Below are positions 9,504-22,394 of a stretch of 64,000 nt of DNA, one piece after another (position 1 is the first letter of the stretch; each line of letters opens with the position of its first letter). A program made the translations under genes and the position numbers. The stretch is from Diphasiastrum complanatum (Eukaryota > Streptophyta > Lycopodiopsida > Lycopodiales > Lycopodiaceae), in contig CM055096.1 of the NCBI GenBank assembly GCA_029204225.1, positions 63,207,240 through 63,271,239 of the forward strand, given 5' to 3'. The notes beneath the pieces were generated by a model that made no database searches, was not told where the DNA came from, and worked only from the letters and a program-made list of their open reading frames with translations.

Positions 9504-9889
9504 AATGAAATAATGACTATTATGCATAAAAAGATGGACATATATTTTGGCTTTTCCTTAGGAAGATTGCACTTGGGTGAATTCCCAAGTTGTGACCATA
9601 AAAAACTAAATGTAAATAAAAGTCAAGATTAAACCTTGTACCACCTACCTCCCACCTACTTTTCTACATGCATTCTAGGCTCTTTGACACCTGAATGGGG
9701 CGCCCTCCTACACTCCTACTTATCCATCCAACTCATCCTAATCTCTCTCCCAAACTTGTACACCTCACCCATTCACCCTCTCTAACTAATACACCTCATC
9801 CATGCACTTCACTTCACCTTAAGTCAAATTGGAGTCTTCCCCACACCTCATGCACTTGAACTTGATACGTCACTCACTTTGGCACTCTC

Positions 9890-9896
9890 TATATAA
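9890..9896 (+). promoter_or_regulatory. TATA box in an LTR-like block
   Basis: CTCTATATAAGTGG is a good TATA box. It sits in a CT-rich block (about 9640-10150) that reads like the U3-R part of an LTR, but no matching second copy exists in the window to prove it. Confidence 0.4.
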
Positions 9897-10285
9897 GTGG
9901 AAATGTGCCCTACTGCCAAGAGGATTCTATGATTTTGCATCCAAGCTCCTCCCTCTTGTTTGTTCTTGTGTACAGGTGGTTTGGAGAAGAAGATTGAAGC
10001 ATTGGCTCAAGGAGGCTATGTTAAATTTTAGATTGGAGGATTTTGAAGCTCAAACCCTCTTGGATCTCTCACTCTCTTTCACATTCTCTCACACACACAA
10101 ACACACACACTCTCTCACTCTCACTTTCATCCTCTTCTGAAACCATGTTATATTCATGAATCTGATATGCATATGTATGAATGGTTATTTAGTACCATTT
10201 GCATGTCATAAGAAACCATATCCATTGCTTAATGACCATGCATGTTAGTTTAGACTCTTGCATGTCATGCCATTCTTTGCCTAAT

Positions 10286-10525
10286 GAACAAAGGAAGAAG
10301 AAGTATGATAGTCGTATCAGAAAATGTGATCTTAAAGCTGATGACTTTGTGCTGATTTATGACAGTCGACATCAAATGTTTCTAGAAAAACTCCATATGA
10401 GATGGCTTGGACCTTATAAAGTCATAGAGGTGTTTGACAATGGTTCTATACAACTTCAATCACTTGACAGTGAACTGTTACCTACATGTATAAATGGGTC
10501 CAGACTGAAGAAATACTATTTTTGA
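10286..10525 (+). pseudogene. Ty3/gypsy integrase C-terminal fragment
   Basis: The frame encodes NEQRKKKYDSRI, KADDFVLIYDSR, RWLGPYKVIEVF and INGSRLKKYYF, the GPY/F module of gypsy integrase and the NGSRLK end typical of Tat/Athila-type elements. The stop at 10523-10525 is the natural end. Everything upstream of about 10286 is unrelated, so only the last ~80 residues remain. Confidence 0.85.
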
Positions 10526-11040
10526 CCAGAATTTTTTTAATTCTTAATCTTTTCTAGTATTTTTCTGGAATTTAACGCGAATTTTCTTTTATCTTTTCTG
10601 GTATTTTTTGCAACTTTCCTTTTATCTTTTCTAGAAATTTTCGTGAAATTTTCTACCACCTTCCAACATTTTTCAAAGTGTTTTCGAGAAATTTTCTAGA
10701 CTTCTCTCAATCTTTCAAGATATTGTCAAAGTATTTTCGAGAACTTTTCGCGACACTCAATTTGTAAATCAAAACGTGTTTTAATTTTCGTGGACCATTT
10801 TCGAGAATTTTTCTAGAATCTTTTCTAGCATTTTTCTCCAATATTTCGAAAAGTTTTCTAGCTTTCATTTGAGAGATTGTTATAATTTTTCATTTTTCGA
10901 TAATATTTCGAGAAATTTTCTAGTATCTTACCAAAAATTTTGGAAAATTTCTGTATCATTTTCTAGGATCCTCCGAGAAGTTTTCGCGAAACTTTCTAGA
11001 ATCTTTATAGCATATTTTCAATAATCTCTCGACCTACTTT
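10526..11040. repeat. ~500 bp of degenerate TTTTCGAGAA / TTTTCTAG iterations
   Basis: Right after the gypsy integrase end the sequence is dominated by recurring TTTTCGAGAA and TTTTCTAGAA-type words (a dozen or more), many palindromic around TCGA or CTAG, spaced about 20-60 bp. There is no ORF. It probably belongs to the 3' non-coding region of that gypsy family. Confidence 0.6.
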
Positions 11041-11345
11041 TTGTATTTCTCCATTAAAGATGATGGCCACATGAACATTATATTTCACGTGTATACGATC
11101 ACATATCAAAACAGATATGGTTTCTTATTTATTTATTTCTTTTCTTTTCACAAACGGTCTTCCGTCATTACGATTGATCTGTCCAATCATAGTTTGAAAC
11201 TTTGAGCTCATCGTTATTTTCCATTTTTCTTCCTTACACTTTCCTCCTGCGATTACATGCTTTCCTACGCTCACTCTCTTTGCAATTAAAGTGATCTTTT
11301 GCGCCCTATTGCGATCTACGGAGCTGTCATCAATCATTTGACGCA

Positions 11346-12046
11346 ATGGTTTCTGGATCGAACTCTAGTTCTACTATCGTTTGGAAAGTACGCACAGGAA
11401 TCCGCCTTGCATCCATTCAGTCCTTCTTGGATCGATGCAGGTTGGATGATCTGAAAGTGGATCCTTCCATCATCCTATCTGAAGTTAGTACTGAATTTGT
11501 GAACTCCATTCTTTCAATCTCTGAGGTGGACTTCAAAGTACATGTGCGAGGCAATTTTTTCACCACTACTGAAGATCTGTTTTGCATAGCCCTCAGATTA
11601 CCATTGGATGGAACACGAAGGGGCACAAAATCTCAATGATCAAAGATATGACATTTAAGCTGTTCTGTAAATATGCCAATCAAGCAATATTTTTGACGGA
11701 TGCGGATGCAACAATTTCAGTCTAAAATTTTGGTTATATATTGGACGCATTAGTGGGAAATCCAGTTTGCTTCGGTGTAATTACATACAAGACTTTTTTG
11801 CGCTGGATCAAACACCAAAAGTATTCTGGAGTCGGAGCACATGTTTCTCGATTGTGCGCTCATTTTGAAATTTTGATTGAGCAAGAGAAAATCATGCTGA
11901 CGAGAAGGATATTGGCTCCAAAGCCAATTGATCTTTCCAGCCTCCTGACCGTGCCTATTTTGGTTACATCAGATGTTGCACCAACGGTCGAACTAGCAGC
12001 TGCTATGGAGATAGATATTGCACCTTCACAACAAGCTATGTTCATT
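11346..12046 (+). pseudogene. Unidentified transposon-type ORF, one frameshift and one TAA
   Basis: Two frames join into one ~230-residue protein: 11346-11625, then a shift, then 11642 onward (KDMTFKLFCKYANQ). A TAA at 11723-11725 lies in it (CAA to TAA would fit), and the frame continues through LDALVGNPVCFGVITYKTF to about 12046. The segment VRGNFFTTTEDLFCIALRLP resembles, by pattern only, the putative plant transposon protein family that accompanies some gypsy elements. It ends abruptly at the LTR remnant of element B. It follows gypsy sequence in the same orientation, which suggests an accessory or gag-like ORF. Confidence 0.45.
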
Positions 12047-12120
12047 TCTTGTTCGAGTTCGTTTCTCATTCGTGTTCGTCATTTATTCTTCCTCCCTCTC
12101 TCCCAACATGGTATCAGAGC
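12047..12120 (+). repeat. 5' LTR remnant and primer-binding site of element B
   Basis: Only the last ~61 bp of the LTR survive (12047-12107, ending CCCAACA). One base later TGGTATCAGAGC at 12109-12120 is a perfect plant copia initiator-Met primer site. Confidence 0.9.
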
Positions 12121-12258
12121 AATCTTTATAGCTCGATTAGCTCCCACAGTACAAGACTTTACTGGCCGTTAGAGTAATTGTTTTCTTATTTTTTAGTATC
12201 GGATTTTCATACTTAAGTCATTAATAGTTTATCCTATCACTTAGACTAATTCTTCCAC

Positions 12259-13158
12259 ATGGATTCCCAAGGGAAAGCCAGTCCTCTCATGGACAAGCTT
12301 GATGGAGCCAATTACCATCTGTGGAGATTTAAGATGAAGATTGTACTAATGGCAAAAGAATTGTACGACGTTGTCACAGGTGCAGAAGGAAAACCCGAAG
12401 CGGACGACGCGGCAATCGCCAGATGGAAGCTGAAGGATGAGAAAGCTTTCGTGTTGATCATCCTCAACATCATGGATACACAGATCGGCCATGTATCTGA
12501 GGCTCACATCGAAAGAAGTCTGGGACATCTTGAACACACTATATGAAGTGCGAGATATAGCTTCCAAGCTACATCTCAGAAAGAAATTCTACTCCCTCAA
12601 GATGACGAATGGTGATTCTCTGCAGAATCACATTAATCAATTCAAGAACCTGCTAAGGCAAATGGCTATTGTCGGATCTGTCATAGATGATCAAGACGCA
12701 GTGATGCAACTGCCTACAAGCTTGTCAAGTTCTTACGACAGCTAGGTGATGATCATCACGACTCATCCAGAGTTGACTCTTTCGAGAGTCATCACTATGT
12801 TGTTGCAGGAAGACACGCGAAGGAACGAAGCCGCAAGTTCCTTAGCTAATTATCACGTCTTGTATACCAACAAGGCCATGACAAAGCAGAAGGAGAAGAA
12901 AGGCCCGAAGCTATCAAAGCCAGACCAGACACCAGCTCAGCACAAGGAATAGTCAAATCCACAGACAAAGAAGAAGCTGTTCTGCAGATACTGCAAACGA
13001 AACAACCACGAAATACAAGACTGTCGAATATTTCAAGCGAAGAACAATAGCAAAGGGTAGTCGAATCAAGTGGCAAATGCAGCTGCAGAAGTTCCACAGC
13101 CCATTCAAGAAACGGATCATGATGCCTTCATGACCAACCATCAAGGAGCATCTGGTGA
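12259..13158 (+). pseudogene. Copia gag and protease start, element B
   Basis: Gag starts MDSQGKASPLMDKLDGANYH with UBN2 features (HLWRFKMKI, EVWDILNTLYE, LRKKFYSLKM). A frame change occurs near 12510. TAGs at 12743, 12950 and 13058 interrupt the second part; each fits CAG to TAG. The zinc knuckle CRYCKRNNHEIQDC begins at 12983. Protease is left only as SSWFLDSG near 13150, where a deletion joins it to later protease sequence in another frame. Confidence 0.88.
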
Positions 13159-13164
13159 CAGTTC

Positions 13165-13872
13165 TTGGTTCTTGGATTCCGGAAATTTGTTCACCTTGGC
13201 GACAATAGCACACAAGCTATTAAAGGTGAAGAAACTGTAAGATTATGCTTTGCAAATGATCAATCTAAACTACTCTCCAAAGTTTTGTATGTACCTAAGT
13301 TATCCACGAATCTGCTCTTTGTAAGTAGAATCACAGTTCTAGGACACATAGTAGAATTCGAATGTGATCAATGTAAAGTAGTTGATAGGACAGGCAAGAT
13401 CCTAGCACTCGGAAAGAGGCATGGATACTTGTATAAAGTAAGTCATTGCTTTTCTGCCTCTAGTCAGGCTCTCAGTACTTCAATTCAATCACATAAAGGT
13501 TTAGGTCATTTAAATTATGCTGTTGTACAACGAATGTCTAGACAATCTATTGTTCTTGATCTCGACTATCCTCGTGAAACAGTCGAACTACCTGTCTGTC
13601 AAGACTGTCTAGCTGGAATACAGACTAGGAAGCCATTTAAGTCAAGCCATCAGCATGTTGCTAGAGGATTGCTAGATGTTGTCAATTCAAATATTTGTGG
13701 CCCGATGAAAAATCCTTCGCTGAAGGAAGCCAAGTATTTTATAACCTTTATTGATGAATTCTCAAGAAGAACGATGGTGTACTTCATAAAGAAGAAATCA
13801 GAAGCCTTCATCTACTTCAGAATCTTCAAGGAGCGTGCAGAAAAGGAGACGGAAGGACGATCAAGGCCCTAG
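13165..13872 (+). pseudogene. Copia protease end and integrase, element B
   Basis: The open frame encodes the protease end (KVLYVPKLSTNLLFVS), the GAG-pre-integrase region (ILALGKRHGYLYKV, GLGHLNYAVV), the integrase zinc region (CQDCLAGIQTRKPF, with its HHCC histidines decayed) and the start of the core (NICGPMKNPSLKEAKYF, FITFIDEFSRRTMVYF). It breaks at 13872, before the second catalytic Asp, after which frames are scrambled. Confidence 0.88.
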
Positions 13873-14868
13873 GGTCAAATAACAATGGAGAATATATCTC
13901 TGTCGAGTTATGTCTATCGTTGACCCACTTTGAGACAACGAATTAGACGAAGATGTTGCTGCTACCCAGCAACATATCCCAGGAGCGTTTCATTAGTCGA
14001 ATCCTCCCAGAAGATCAAGCCGAGTGCGCACATAGCCCACAAGGTATACTCTTGAGTTTGCCTGTCTTTTAATACAGGAATCGACGACAGTCGAAGAGGC
14101 ACTTATCCAACCAGACTCTGATCTCTGAAGAGAAGCTATGGACAGAGAGTATTCCTCTCTGATCAAGAATCAGACATGGTCATTAGTCAAAGCTCCTATT
14201 GGCTACAATATTACTGATTGCAAATGGATCTTTAAGATCAAATATAACCGTGAGGATTCACCCAGATCTAGAATGTCAACTACAGTGAGACTTTTAGTCT
14301 AGTCGTCAAACATTCGTCGATCTGAATGCTCCTATCTTATGCTGCAGCTGCCGACTCGAAGCACATCAACTCGATGTACAAATAGCCTATCTGAATGGAG
14401 TTATACAAGAAGAAATCTACATGATCTAGCCCGAAGGATACGTTCTAGAAGACATGAAGAATCATGTCTGTAAACTCCATAAAGCACTATACGGCTTAAA
14501 ACAGTCTGCCAGAGCTTGGTGAAGCAGAATATATTGTTGTTTCTCAATCTATTAAGGAAGCGTTTTGGCTGAGAAATTTGTTGTCAGACATCAATCTGTA
14601 TCAGTATAGCCCTACAATCTTGTTTTGTGATAACCAAAGTGCTATTGCCTTATCGGCCAACCCTAGATTTCATTCTAGGAGTAACCACATTGAGATAAGA
14701 TATCACTACATCAGGGGCAAGGTTCTCAACAAAGAGGTGAGCTTAACGTACTGTAGAACGCAGGACATGGTTGCAGACATTTTTACGAAAACACTCAGTG
14801 TTAATGCACACAACAGATTTTGTGCATTGCTAAGTCTGAAGATCAAGGCATTCACGGATCCAGATTAA
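13873..14868 (+). pseudogene. Copia RT scraps fused to RNase H, element B
   Basis: Around 14130-14260 are remnants of EAMDREYSSLIKNQTWSL and DCKWIFKIKYN. At 14305-14385 is the VVKHSS segment. At 14480-14515 YGLKQSARAW is joined directly to GEAEYIVVSQS, a deletion that removes the RT palm and thumb and part of RNase H. From 14578 RNase H is intact to the stop: CDNQSAIALSANPRFHSRSN, HIEIRYHYIR, DMVADIFTKTL. RNase H strongly resembles that of element C (41392-41690). Confidence 0.88.
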
Positions 14869-15773
14869 GAGTTTTGTATTTTTATACGCAAATTCGCATA
14901 GATGAAAAAAAGGCGAATGAATCGCGACACTGTGTTCTTACATAGGTCATGGTGACAGGCGAAAAAGGGACACTACCTTACTGAATGCCAAAGGTGCCCT
15001 AACACATAAGACACCCTGTAAATCTTATCCTAAGGCCATTCGTAAGAGTGACGCACTTTTGCGTCATCACCAACGTTCACTTCAGTGCTGGCTGACGTCA
15101 CACCCTTTTCACCCTCACCCCATGCAGTTGCACTAATAGATTGGACAAGATTGCAGCCACCCAAGATCTCCTACAGACAGCACATCCACTCTGTACTTTC
15201 GCATCTACACACCTGTAATATTATGTATATATATTGGATACCATCTGCGTATTCGATGATGATGATGATTAGATGATCAAGTGAGTGAAGAAGAGACTAA
15301 GAGAAGAGGTTTCATTCCTCATTACAGATAGAAATAAGCTTTGTAGGGCACGCGGTTTCGTCTGCTACAGTCTTGTGCTCTACCGCATAATTGACTTGTG
15401 CTCTTTCTGGTAATAGACGATTAACTTTTAGTCTTGTCTTTTGCGAACAATTCATGACTAATTATCAGTCGAACACTGTCTAGCTCTTTGCGAATCATTC
15501 CCGACAAATAATTTGTCTTGCAATTCATGACAAATTATTCATCTAGCGCTTCATCCATTTAAATGTTTGGCTACGTAATCTAGAATGACTGTGATTTCTA
15601 TCACTAAAGTTTTGCTCATTCTAATAGGCGTAGTCACGCTTAGGGAGAGAGTCATTTAACTCATTCCGCTATGCACAAACATTTTTTGTTCGAGTTCGCT
15701 TTTTGTTCGTTTCTTGTTCGAGTTTGTTTCTCGTTCGTATTCGTCATTTATTCTTCCTCCCTCTCTCCCAACA
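14860..15773 (+). repeat. Polypurine tract and 3' LTR of element B
   Basis: CAGATTAAGAG (14861-14871) is the polypurine tract. The LTR starts TGTATTTTTATACG at about 14875 and ends CCCAACA at 15773, about 899 bp. A TATA box (TATATATATT, 15226-15235) marks the promoter. A second, diverged copy of the 3' ~550 bp lies at 58226-58882. Confidence 0.82.
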
Positions 15774-15899
15774 CTTCTTCCGTCGTGTGAGCTACTGAGT
15801 AGTCCCAGCGAATATGCCTTCAAGGTGTCGTTGATTAAAGGTAATGCCCGATTGTACGATATCAAATAAGGAATATATCGTTCCCTGATTAAGATCAGT

Positions 15900-17235
15900 C
15901 TTCCCCTCCTGAGGATAATATACCTTCACGTGACTATTGTTGACCACGAAGGGAATGCCTAGCAAAAAATGCCAAGTGATTAAGACATTATTGCTGAAGC
16001 TATTTAAAATCTAATAGGGTCCTTCCCAATGCTGATCCTTGGCCTAACATTGGTGATACTTCCTAGGTGATATAGCACCAAATCGCTCTTCTTCAGCTCA
16101 TGTTCATGGATGTGGCTATCAAACCATTTTGTCTGTTTTTGCTTAATAACCAGTTCTGCTAGTATGCATACCCCCGATGCTCCTTCAGCTTTTCCAAAAC
16201 ATGCAAGCGTTCACGCAATGCCTCTTCTGGCCACAGGGTATAGGTGGCTTGGATTTGTAAGGACGGTAGGGCAAACTCATAAGGCATGATTGTCTCCATC
16301 CCATATACCAGCTAAAATGGCATGAAACTAGTAGAGATTTTGTAGGCTATGCGAGAAGCCCATAATGCTGGCTGTAAAAAGTCATGCCACGATTTGTCTT
16401 TTTCCAATACATGTTTGGCTAATATAGCCTTTAGTGTTTTGTTGGTAGCTTTTGCCCTGGCCATTACCCCGCGGGTAGGATGGAGTAGATGTCTTATGCA
16501 CTATTCAAAATAGATGCATTAGCTCCGCTAAGGTATCATTTATAAAGTGTGGTCCTTGAGAAACAATCTCTAGAGGACATCCAAAGCGAATGAGAATGTT
16601 GTTCATGATAAATTTTGCAGTAGATTTTGAAGTATTATCCCGCAAAGCTTTCGCTTCCACCCACTTCGTAGCATAACAGTTGCCACTACAATATACTTAT
16701 GGCAATTTGCTGATTGTGGGTTAATCTTCCCATAAAATCTAGTCTCCATCGTTGGAATGGGATGGGTTGTAAGGGCACCAGCGGGTAATCCATAGCGGGT
16801 ACTGGCCGTCCTTGCCGTTGACAAGCACCGCAACATTGACAAAAGTTCATAGTATCCTTCCAAATACTGGGCCACCAAAAGCCTGCTTGTAAAATCTTCT
16901 GCACAGTGATCTCAGATGCAAAATGTCCTCCCATGGACCTGAGTGCGCCTCATCGACAATAGTTTGAACATCTTTAGACTGGACCTCAACATCTCAAAAT
17001 GTGACCATACAACTGACCTTCAATAACTTGGAAGGGGCGTGATCTCCAAATCAGCTGGCATCGTTGAGATTTCTTAAAATGGGTCAAAAATGTGCCCTTT
17101 GTCAAAAAGTTAGACAAATCTGTATACCAAGTATCATATAGCAATTCCGAACTAAACAGATGTGTGTCTGGCATTTCATCAATGCCCTCCTCAACATTGC
17201 CCATTTCAATACGAGACAACTGATCGGCCACGATA
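15900..17235 (-). pseudogene. Ty3/gypsy RNase H end and integrase, minus strand
   Basis: Read on the minus strand from 17235: ADQLSRIE (RNase H end), the integrase zinc region near 16800-16930 (GHFASEITVQKILQAGFWWP, CGACQRQGRP), the core start RWRLDFMG (16750), then scrambled core and GPY-type pieces (EGPY near 16010) down to about 15900. Stops and frameshifts are frequent. The lineage looks like that of element E (51.9-56.2 kb). Confidence 0.85.
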
Positions 17236-17471
17236 TGAACTATGCTTGGTCAAACTCTAACTCCTGAAATAATATCATCCATCGTGCAATTCTACCAACA
17301 ATGAAGATTCAAGATTGAATGCACAATCAATGATCATCAATGCACGTTGCACAAATTTCAAAACATAAAACACAATCCACTATGCTAAACCCTCCTCACA
17401 ATGAGACCATGGCAAATGTTTTAACTCCAATGATATCTCCCACAATGCACAAACTTGAATGGCAAAATGCA

Positions 17472-18762
<1,291 letters not shown>

Positions 18763-19408
18763 TGTGGAAAAAGTACAAAAGGGACCAAGAGTGGATCCTA
18801 ATCTGATCCTCAAGAGGGATTGGTTGTCAAATTACTTGATCTATCAATCTACCTCAGATTAAGATCAATCTAGATCAATCCTAGACACAAAATTTTAACA
18901 AGAAAAATCAGTAATTGAAGGTAAGTGTACTTTTTGGTTTCACATGTGTGAAACACTATCTGAGTACGGACTCCAACCTGAAAATCAAGTACACATTGAT
19001 AGAACCTCAAAACAATCAAAACAAATGTAGACAAATGGACAGAATCACTCAAAATTGCTTCCAAAACCAAGATTGGTGTCTCACATGTGGAAAAAGTACA
19101 AAAAGGACCAAGAGTGGATCCTAATCTGATCCTCAAGAGGGATTGGTTGTCAGATTACTTGATCTATCAATCTACTTGAGATTAAGATCAATCTAGATCA
19201 ATTCTAAACACAAAATCCTAACAAGAACAATCATTAATTGAAGGTAGGTGTACTTTCTGGTTTCACATGTGTGAAACACTGTCTGAGTACGAACTCCAAC
19301 CTGAAAATCAAGTACACATTGATAGAACCTCAAAACAATCAAAACAAATGTAGACAAATGGAGAGAATCACTCAAAATTGCTTCCAAAACCAAGATTGGT
19401 GTCTCACA
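18763..19408. repeat. Tandem duplication, two 323-bp copies
   Basis: Copy 1 is 18763-19085 and copy 2 is 19086-19408; both start TGTGGAAAAAGTACAAAA and end TTGGTGTCTCACA. Differences are a small number of substitutions. Each copy holds TTTCACATGTGTGAAAC. The duplication lies in the LTR/leader part of the minus-strand element that follows. Confidence 0.92.
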
Positions 19409-20362
19409 ATGATTATGGCCAAATGTGGCTCTATATTTACAATAAGTGGGAGCTCATGGTACTGATCATCCCTCTGATTCCACATGTGTGAAGGTGCTTT
19501 TTCATATGATGATTCATCATGCAAAACTGACACTTGGACAAAACCTTCTATTCTGAGCACTTTTGGTCCATTTTCCTACTATATGGAGATCTACTTGGAA
19601 ATCTTCTAGAAGTCAAAATTCGTCTACTTCAGCTTATTCCACACGTGTGAGCTGTCCTCTACACATGGGATATGATACCTAACCAAAGGATGTGGCTCAT
19701 GCAATCAATAGATTGATGCCATGTGTCATATGTCTAGAAAACTAGTTTTTGGCCATTTTAGCCACTAGAACTTGAATTAAATCATATGTACAACATATAT
19801 GATTATGGTACATGACAAGTACACTAGTTTCACACGTGGAAACAGGCTCCACAGATGTGTGTTTATCTATATACAAGATTTTTGGCCTCTACCAAGCTTA
19901 TTTTTGCATTTTTCACACTCCTCAAAAATCTAGCTTGGTAAATCTAGCTTGATGGAAAACATGATGATCTTGAACTTGACTCCATGGGCTGAATTGGTCT
20001 TTGCTGGTTCAAAAGGTGTGAAGATCAGCCAATGAGCTTGACGTTGATCTGAAATCACCATATCCATGATAGTGCTTATTTGATGTTGAATCTTTGATGA
20101 GAGTGAGAGCTTTGCACCATCCTAGCACCTCCAAAATTGATTCCTTCCAATTTTCATGTAGATACTTGACCTTGAGGCTTGCTCCTTCTTCATGTGCATG
20201 CTCCTTCATGAGAAAGTAAAGATTTCTTCTTGATTTATTAGGATCACAAAGATCTACCATCATGTTACCACGATCTAGAGAATTAGACTCATCCAGATTG
20301 GCAAGACTATGCATGCTATAATAACAAAGTGTTTGCATCATATCTTCATGCTTGTTTACCAT
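18763..20362 (-). mobile_element. Non-autonomous LTR element fragment, minus strand
   Basis: On the minus strand, a purine-rich tract GATTTTTGAGGAG is followed at 19917 by TGTGAAAAATGC, an LTR start closely similar to the plus-strand one at 33033. The internal part just before it (20000-20362) shares patches with 32700-32900 (GAGGAGCAAG, CATGGATATGGTGATT). No retroviral domain is recognised; the 117-codon minus ORF 20009-20362 has none. The LTR region runs down toward 18763 and includes CACACGTGTG-type palindromes. Confidence 0.6.
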
Positions 20363-20537
20363 GCTAATCTTAGATCCAATGAGGCTAAATCTACATGTTT
20401 TAGTTTTTCCTCCTTGTATCGGATCCTATCAGAAGTTGACAATTTAGGTTGCATTGAATTTCTTGTCTTGAGCGGAGCATATTCTAGTGACAGATCCACA
20501 TGAAGATGATAAAGCTTTCATCTGTATAGTAGTAATA

Positions 20538-21501
20538 TGATGACATCATTATGACAGGAAATGATGATGAAGGCATAGGCAAAGTAAAAGTTGATTTATC
20601 TAGTGAGTTCAAGATGGTAGAGCTAGGCTTCCTAAAGTTTATACTTGGGATAGAAGTGTCTAGAAGTAGCAATTGTACTTTCATAAGTCAATCTAAGTAT
20701 GCTACTTCCATTCTTGAAAAGTTTGGTATAAAAGATTGTAAGGGGACTGACACCCCTATGGAGCATGTTGTGAAAGCAACTAATGAAGGTGATAAAACAT
20801 CCTTTGAGGACATCACCCTCTTTAGAAAGCTTATAGGCTTCCTAATCTATTTAACCATCACTAGACCTGACTTAAGTTTTTGTGTAAGCAAGTTGAGTCA
20901 AAGTATGCAAGCTCCTTTAGTGCATCATTGGAAAAGTGCCAAGAGAGTGCTTAGATATGTTTCTAGTACTAGATTTTTTGGCATACTTTATGAAGGATCT
21001 AACTTGCACTTGAGAGCCTACTCAGATTCAGATTTTGCAGGTGACAAGATGGATAGAAAGTCCATTAGTGCATTTGCAACATTCCTTTGTGGAGGAGTAA
21101 TATCTTGGCTTTCCAAAAAGCAAGATACCATGTCACTATCTTCTCGTGAAGCCGAGTACAAGGCATTGACTTGAACAACTAAAGACCTCCTATGGCTAAG
21201 AAGACTCTTGATGGAGCTACATGTGCTAAAGGCCGAGGAGATCCTTTACATATATTGTGACAATCAAGCTTCTCAACAAATTGCTTCCAATCCTACCTTC
21301 CATGCTAGAACAATGCATATTGAGATAGCTCACCACTTTGTGAGGGAGAAGGTACAATCCAAGGAGGTGCAACTACATCATGTACCATCATCTGAATGCA
21401 TAGCTGATATCTTAACCAAGCCATTGTCCAAAGATCCATTTTACAAGTTAAGATATGCTCTTGGAATTGTAGATAGATGTACATTAGATTTGCCAAGCTA
21501 G
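20538..21501 (+). pseudogene. Copia RT end and RNase H of element A
   Basis: It starts at the damaged RT active site (YDDIIMTGND; the preceding V of YVDD is garbled). It then continues as one frame: EFKMVELGFLKFILGIEV, TRPDLSFCVSKLSQ, YSDSDFAGDKMDRKSISAFA (RNase H), SWLSKKQDTMSLSSREAEYK. A TGA at 21172-21174 interrupts it. The rest gives YCDNQASQQIASNPTFHA, HFVREKVQSKEV and IADILTKPLSKDPF, and ends at 21501, where the polypurine tract begins. Confidence 0.9.
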
Positions 21502-21514
21502 AAGTGAGGAGGAG
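21501..21514 (+). promoter_or_regulatory. Polypurine tract of element A
   Basis: GAAGTGAGGAGGAG lies immediately before the 3' LTR and primes plus-strand DNA synthesis in active elements. Confidence 0.85.
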
Positions 21515-22133
21515 CGTTGAATATTGTCACTTCTCACTTGTCATTTTTTATTGTAAATAAAGATCAATCATGAGTACAATGTTCATGATCTGATTTCACA
21601 CATGTGGAGCCTGTTCCCATGTGTGAAAGAAAGTACTTTTCATATTTGTAAATATCTACTTTGATTTTGTATCAATCAAGTCAAGTGTGAACATGATATG
21701 ACTAGTTTTTAGTCAAGTTGACTAGTCACCTAGAAGTTAGCTTATCCTTGCATGTGCATGAGTAAATGCTCCCACATGGCAAGTGAATGTTCACACGTGT
21801 GTATAGAGTTCTAGAAATAAGAGTTGACCATTTTTCTTAGATCCTATTTTGTAGGGAATATTCTTGTATTCTAGGAGACTAGCTCTTTGGATTTTAGCCA
21901 TATTCTAGAAGGTCAACTTTGGATGAGGATCAAGGATGGATCAAATGGATAGATCTGAGTGATGTGGCACTCTTCACACGTGTGACCTGCTGGACTGTAC
22001 CAGACTCGTGGATGTACTTGATCCATAAAAGGATCATCATTTTGCTAATAAGATTGATGAGACTTTTGCATTCTACACTTTTGTGAATTTCTAGTCAATA
22101 GAATTGTGATTTTATTGAATAATTGCTATCAAG
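21515..22133 (+). repeat. 3' LTR of element A, truncated
   Basis: It matches 5457-6079. The first base is C where the 5' LTR has T, so the canonical TG end is CG. The last ~128 bp, including the CA end, are missing: identity stops after GCTATCAAG and unrelated GC-richer DNA begins at 22134. Confidence 0.88.
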
Positions 22134-22394
22134 CTCCCGGCAGACGCACCAATGATAGGGAAAAAATTCCCGATGGGGGATTGGTCTCGCCAGGAAGCCC
22201 TACAGGGCAAGGGCCCACACTGCCCTTACGTGAGTGATTGGGAAATGCCACTTCCAATCCCAAGGGCCATCCCAACCACCCCGTGCTCCCCAGCCGATGA
22301 GGGTTTTCCAGGCCCCCAGAGGCACGGCTGCAGGGAGGTGTAGCTACAATTTCGGTCCTGGTACCTAGGCTTCTCGTCCTCTAAATCGTCCACC

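Larger units (their letters stand above)
12047..15773 (+). mobile_element. Ty1/copia element B, internally deleted
   Basis: A 61-bp remnant of the 5' LTR end, a Met-tRNA primer site, gag, integrase, RT scraps, RNase H, a polypurine tract and a full 3' LTR occur in order on the plus strand. The two LTR ends share GTTCGTCATTTATTC and end CTCTCTCCCAACA. RT is fused to RNase H by a deletion, and most frames are broken, so it is inactive. It lies inside the gutted part of element A. Confidence 0.85.
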
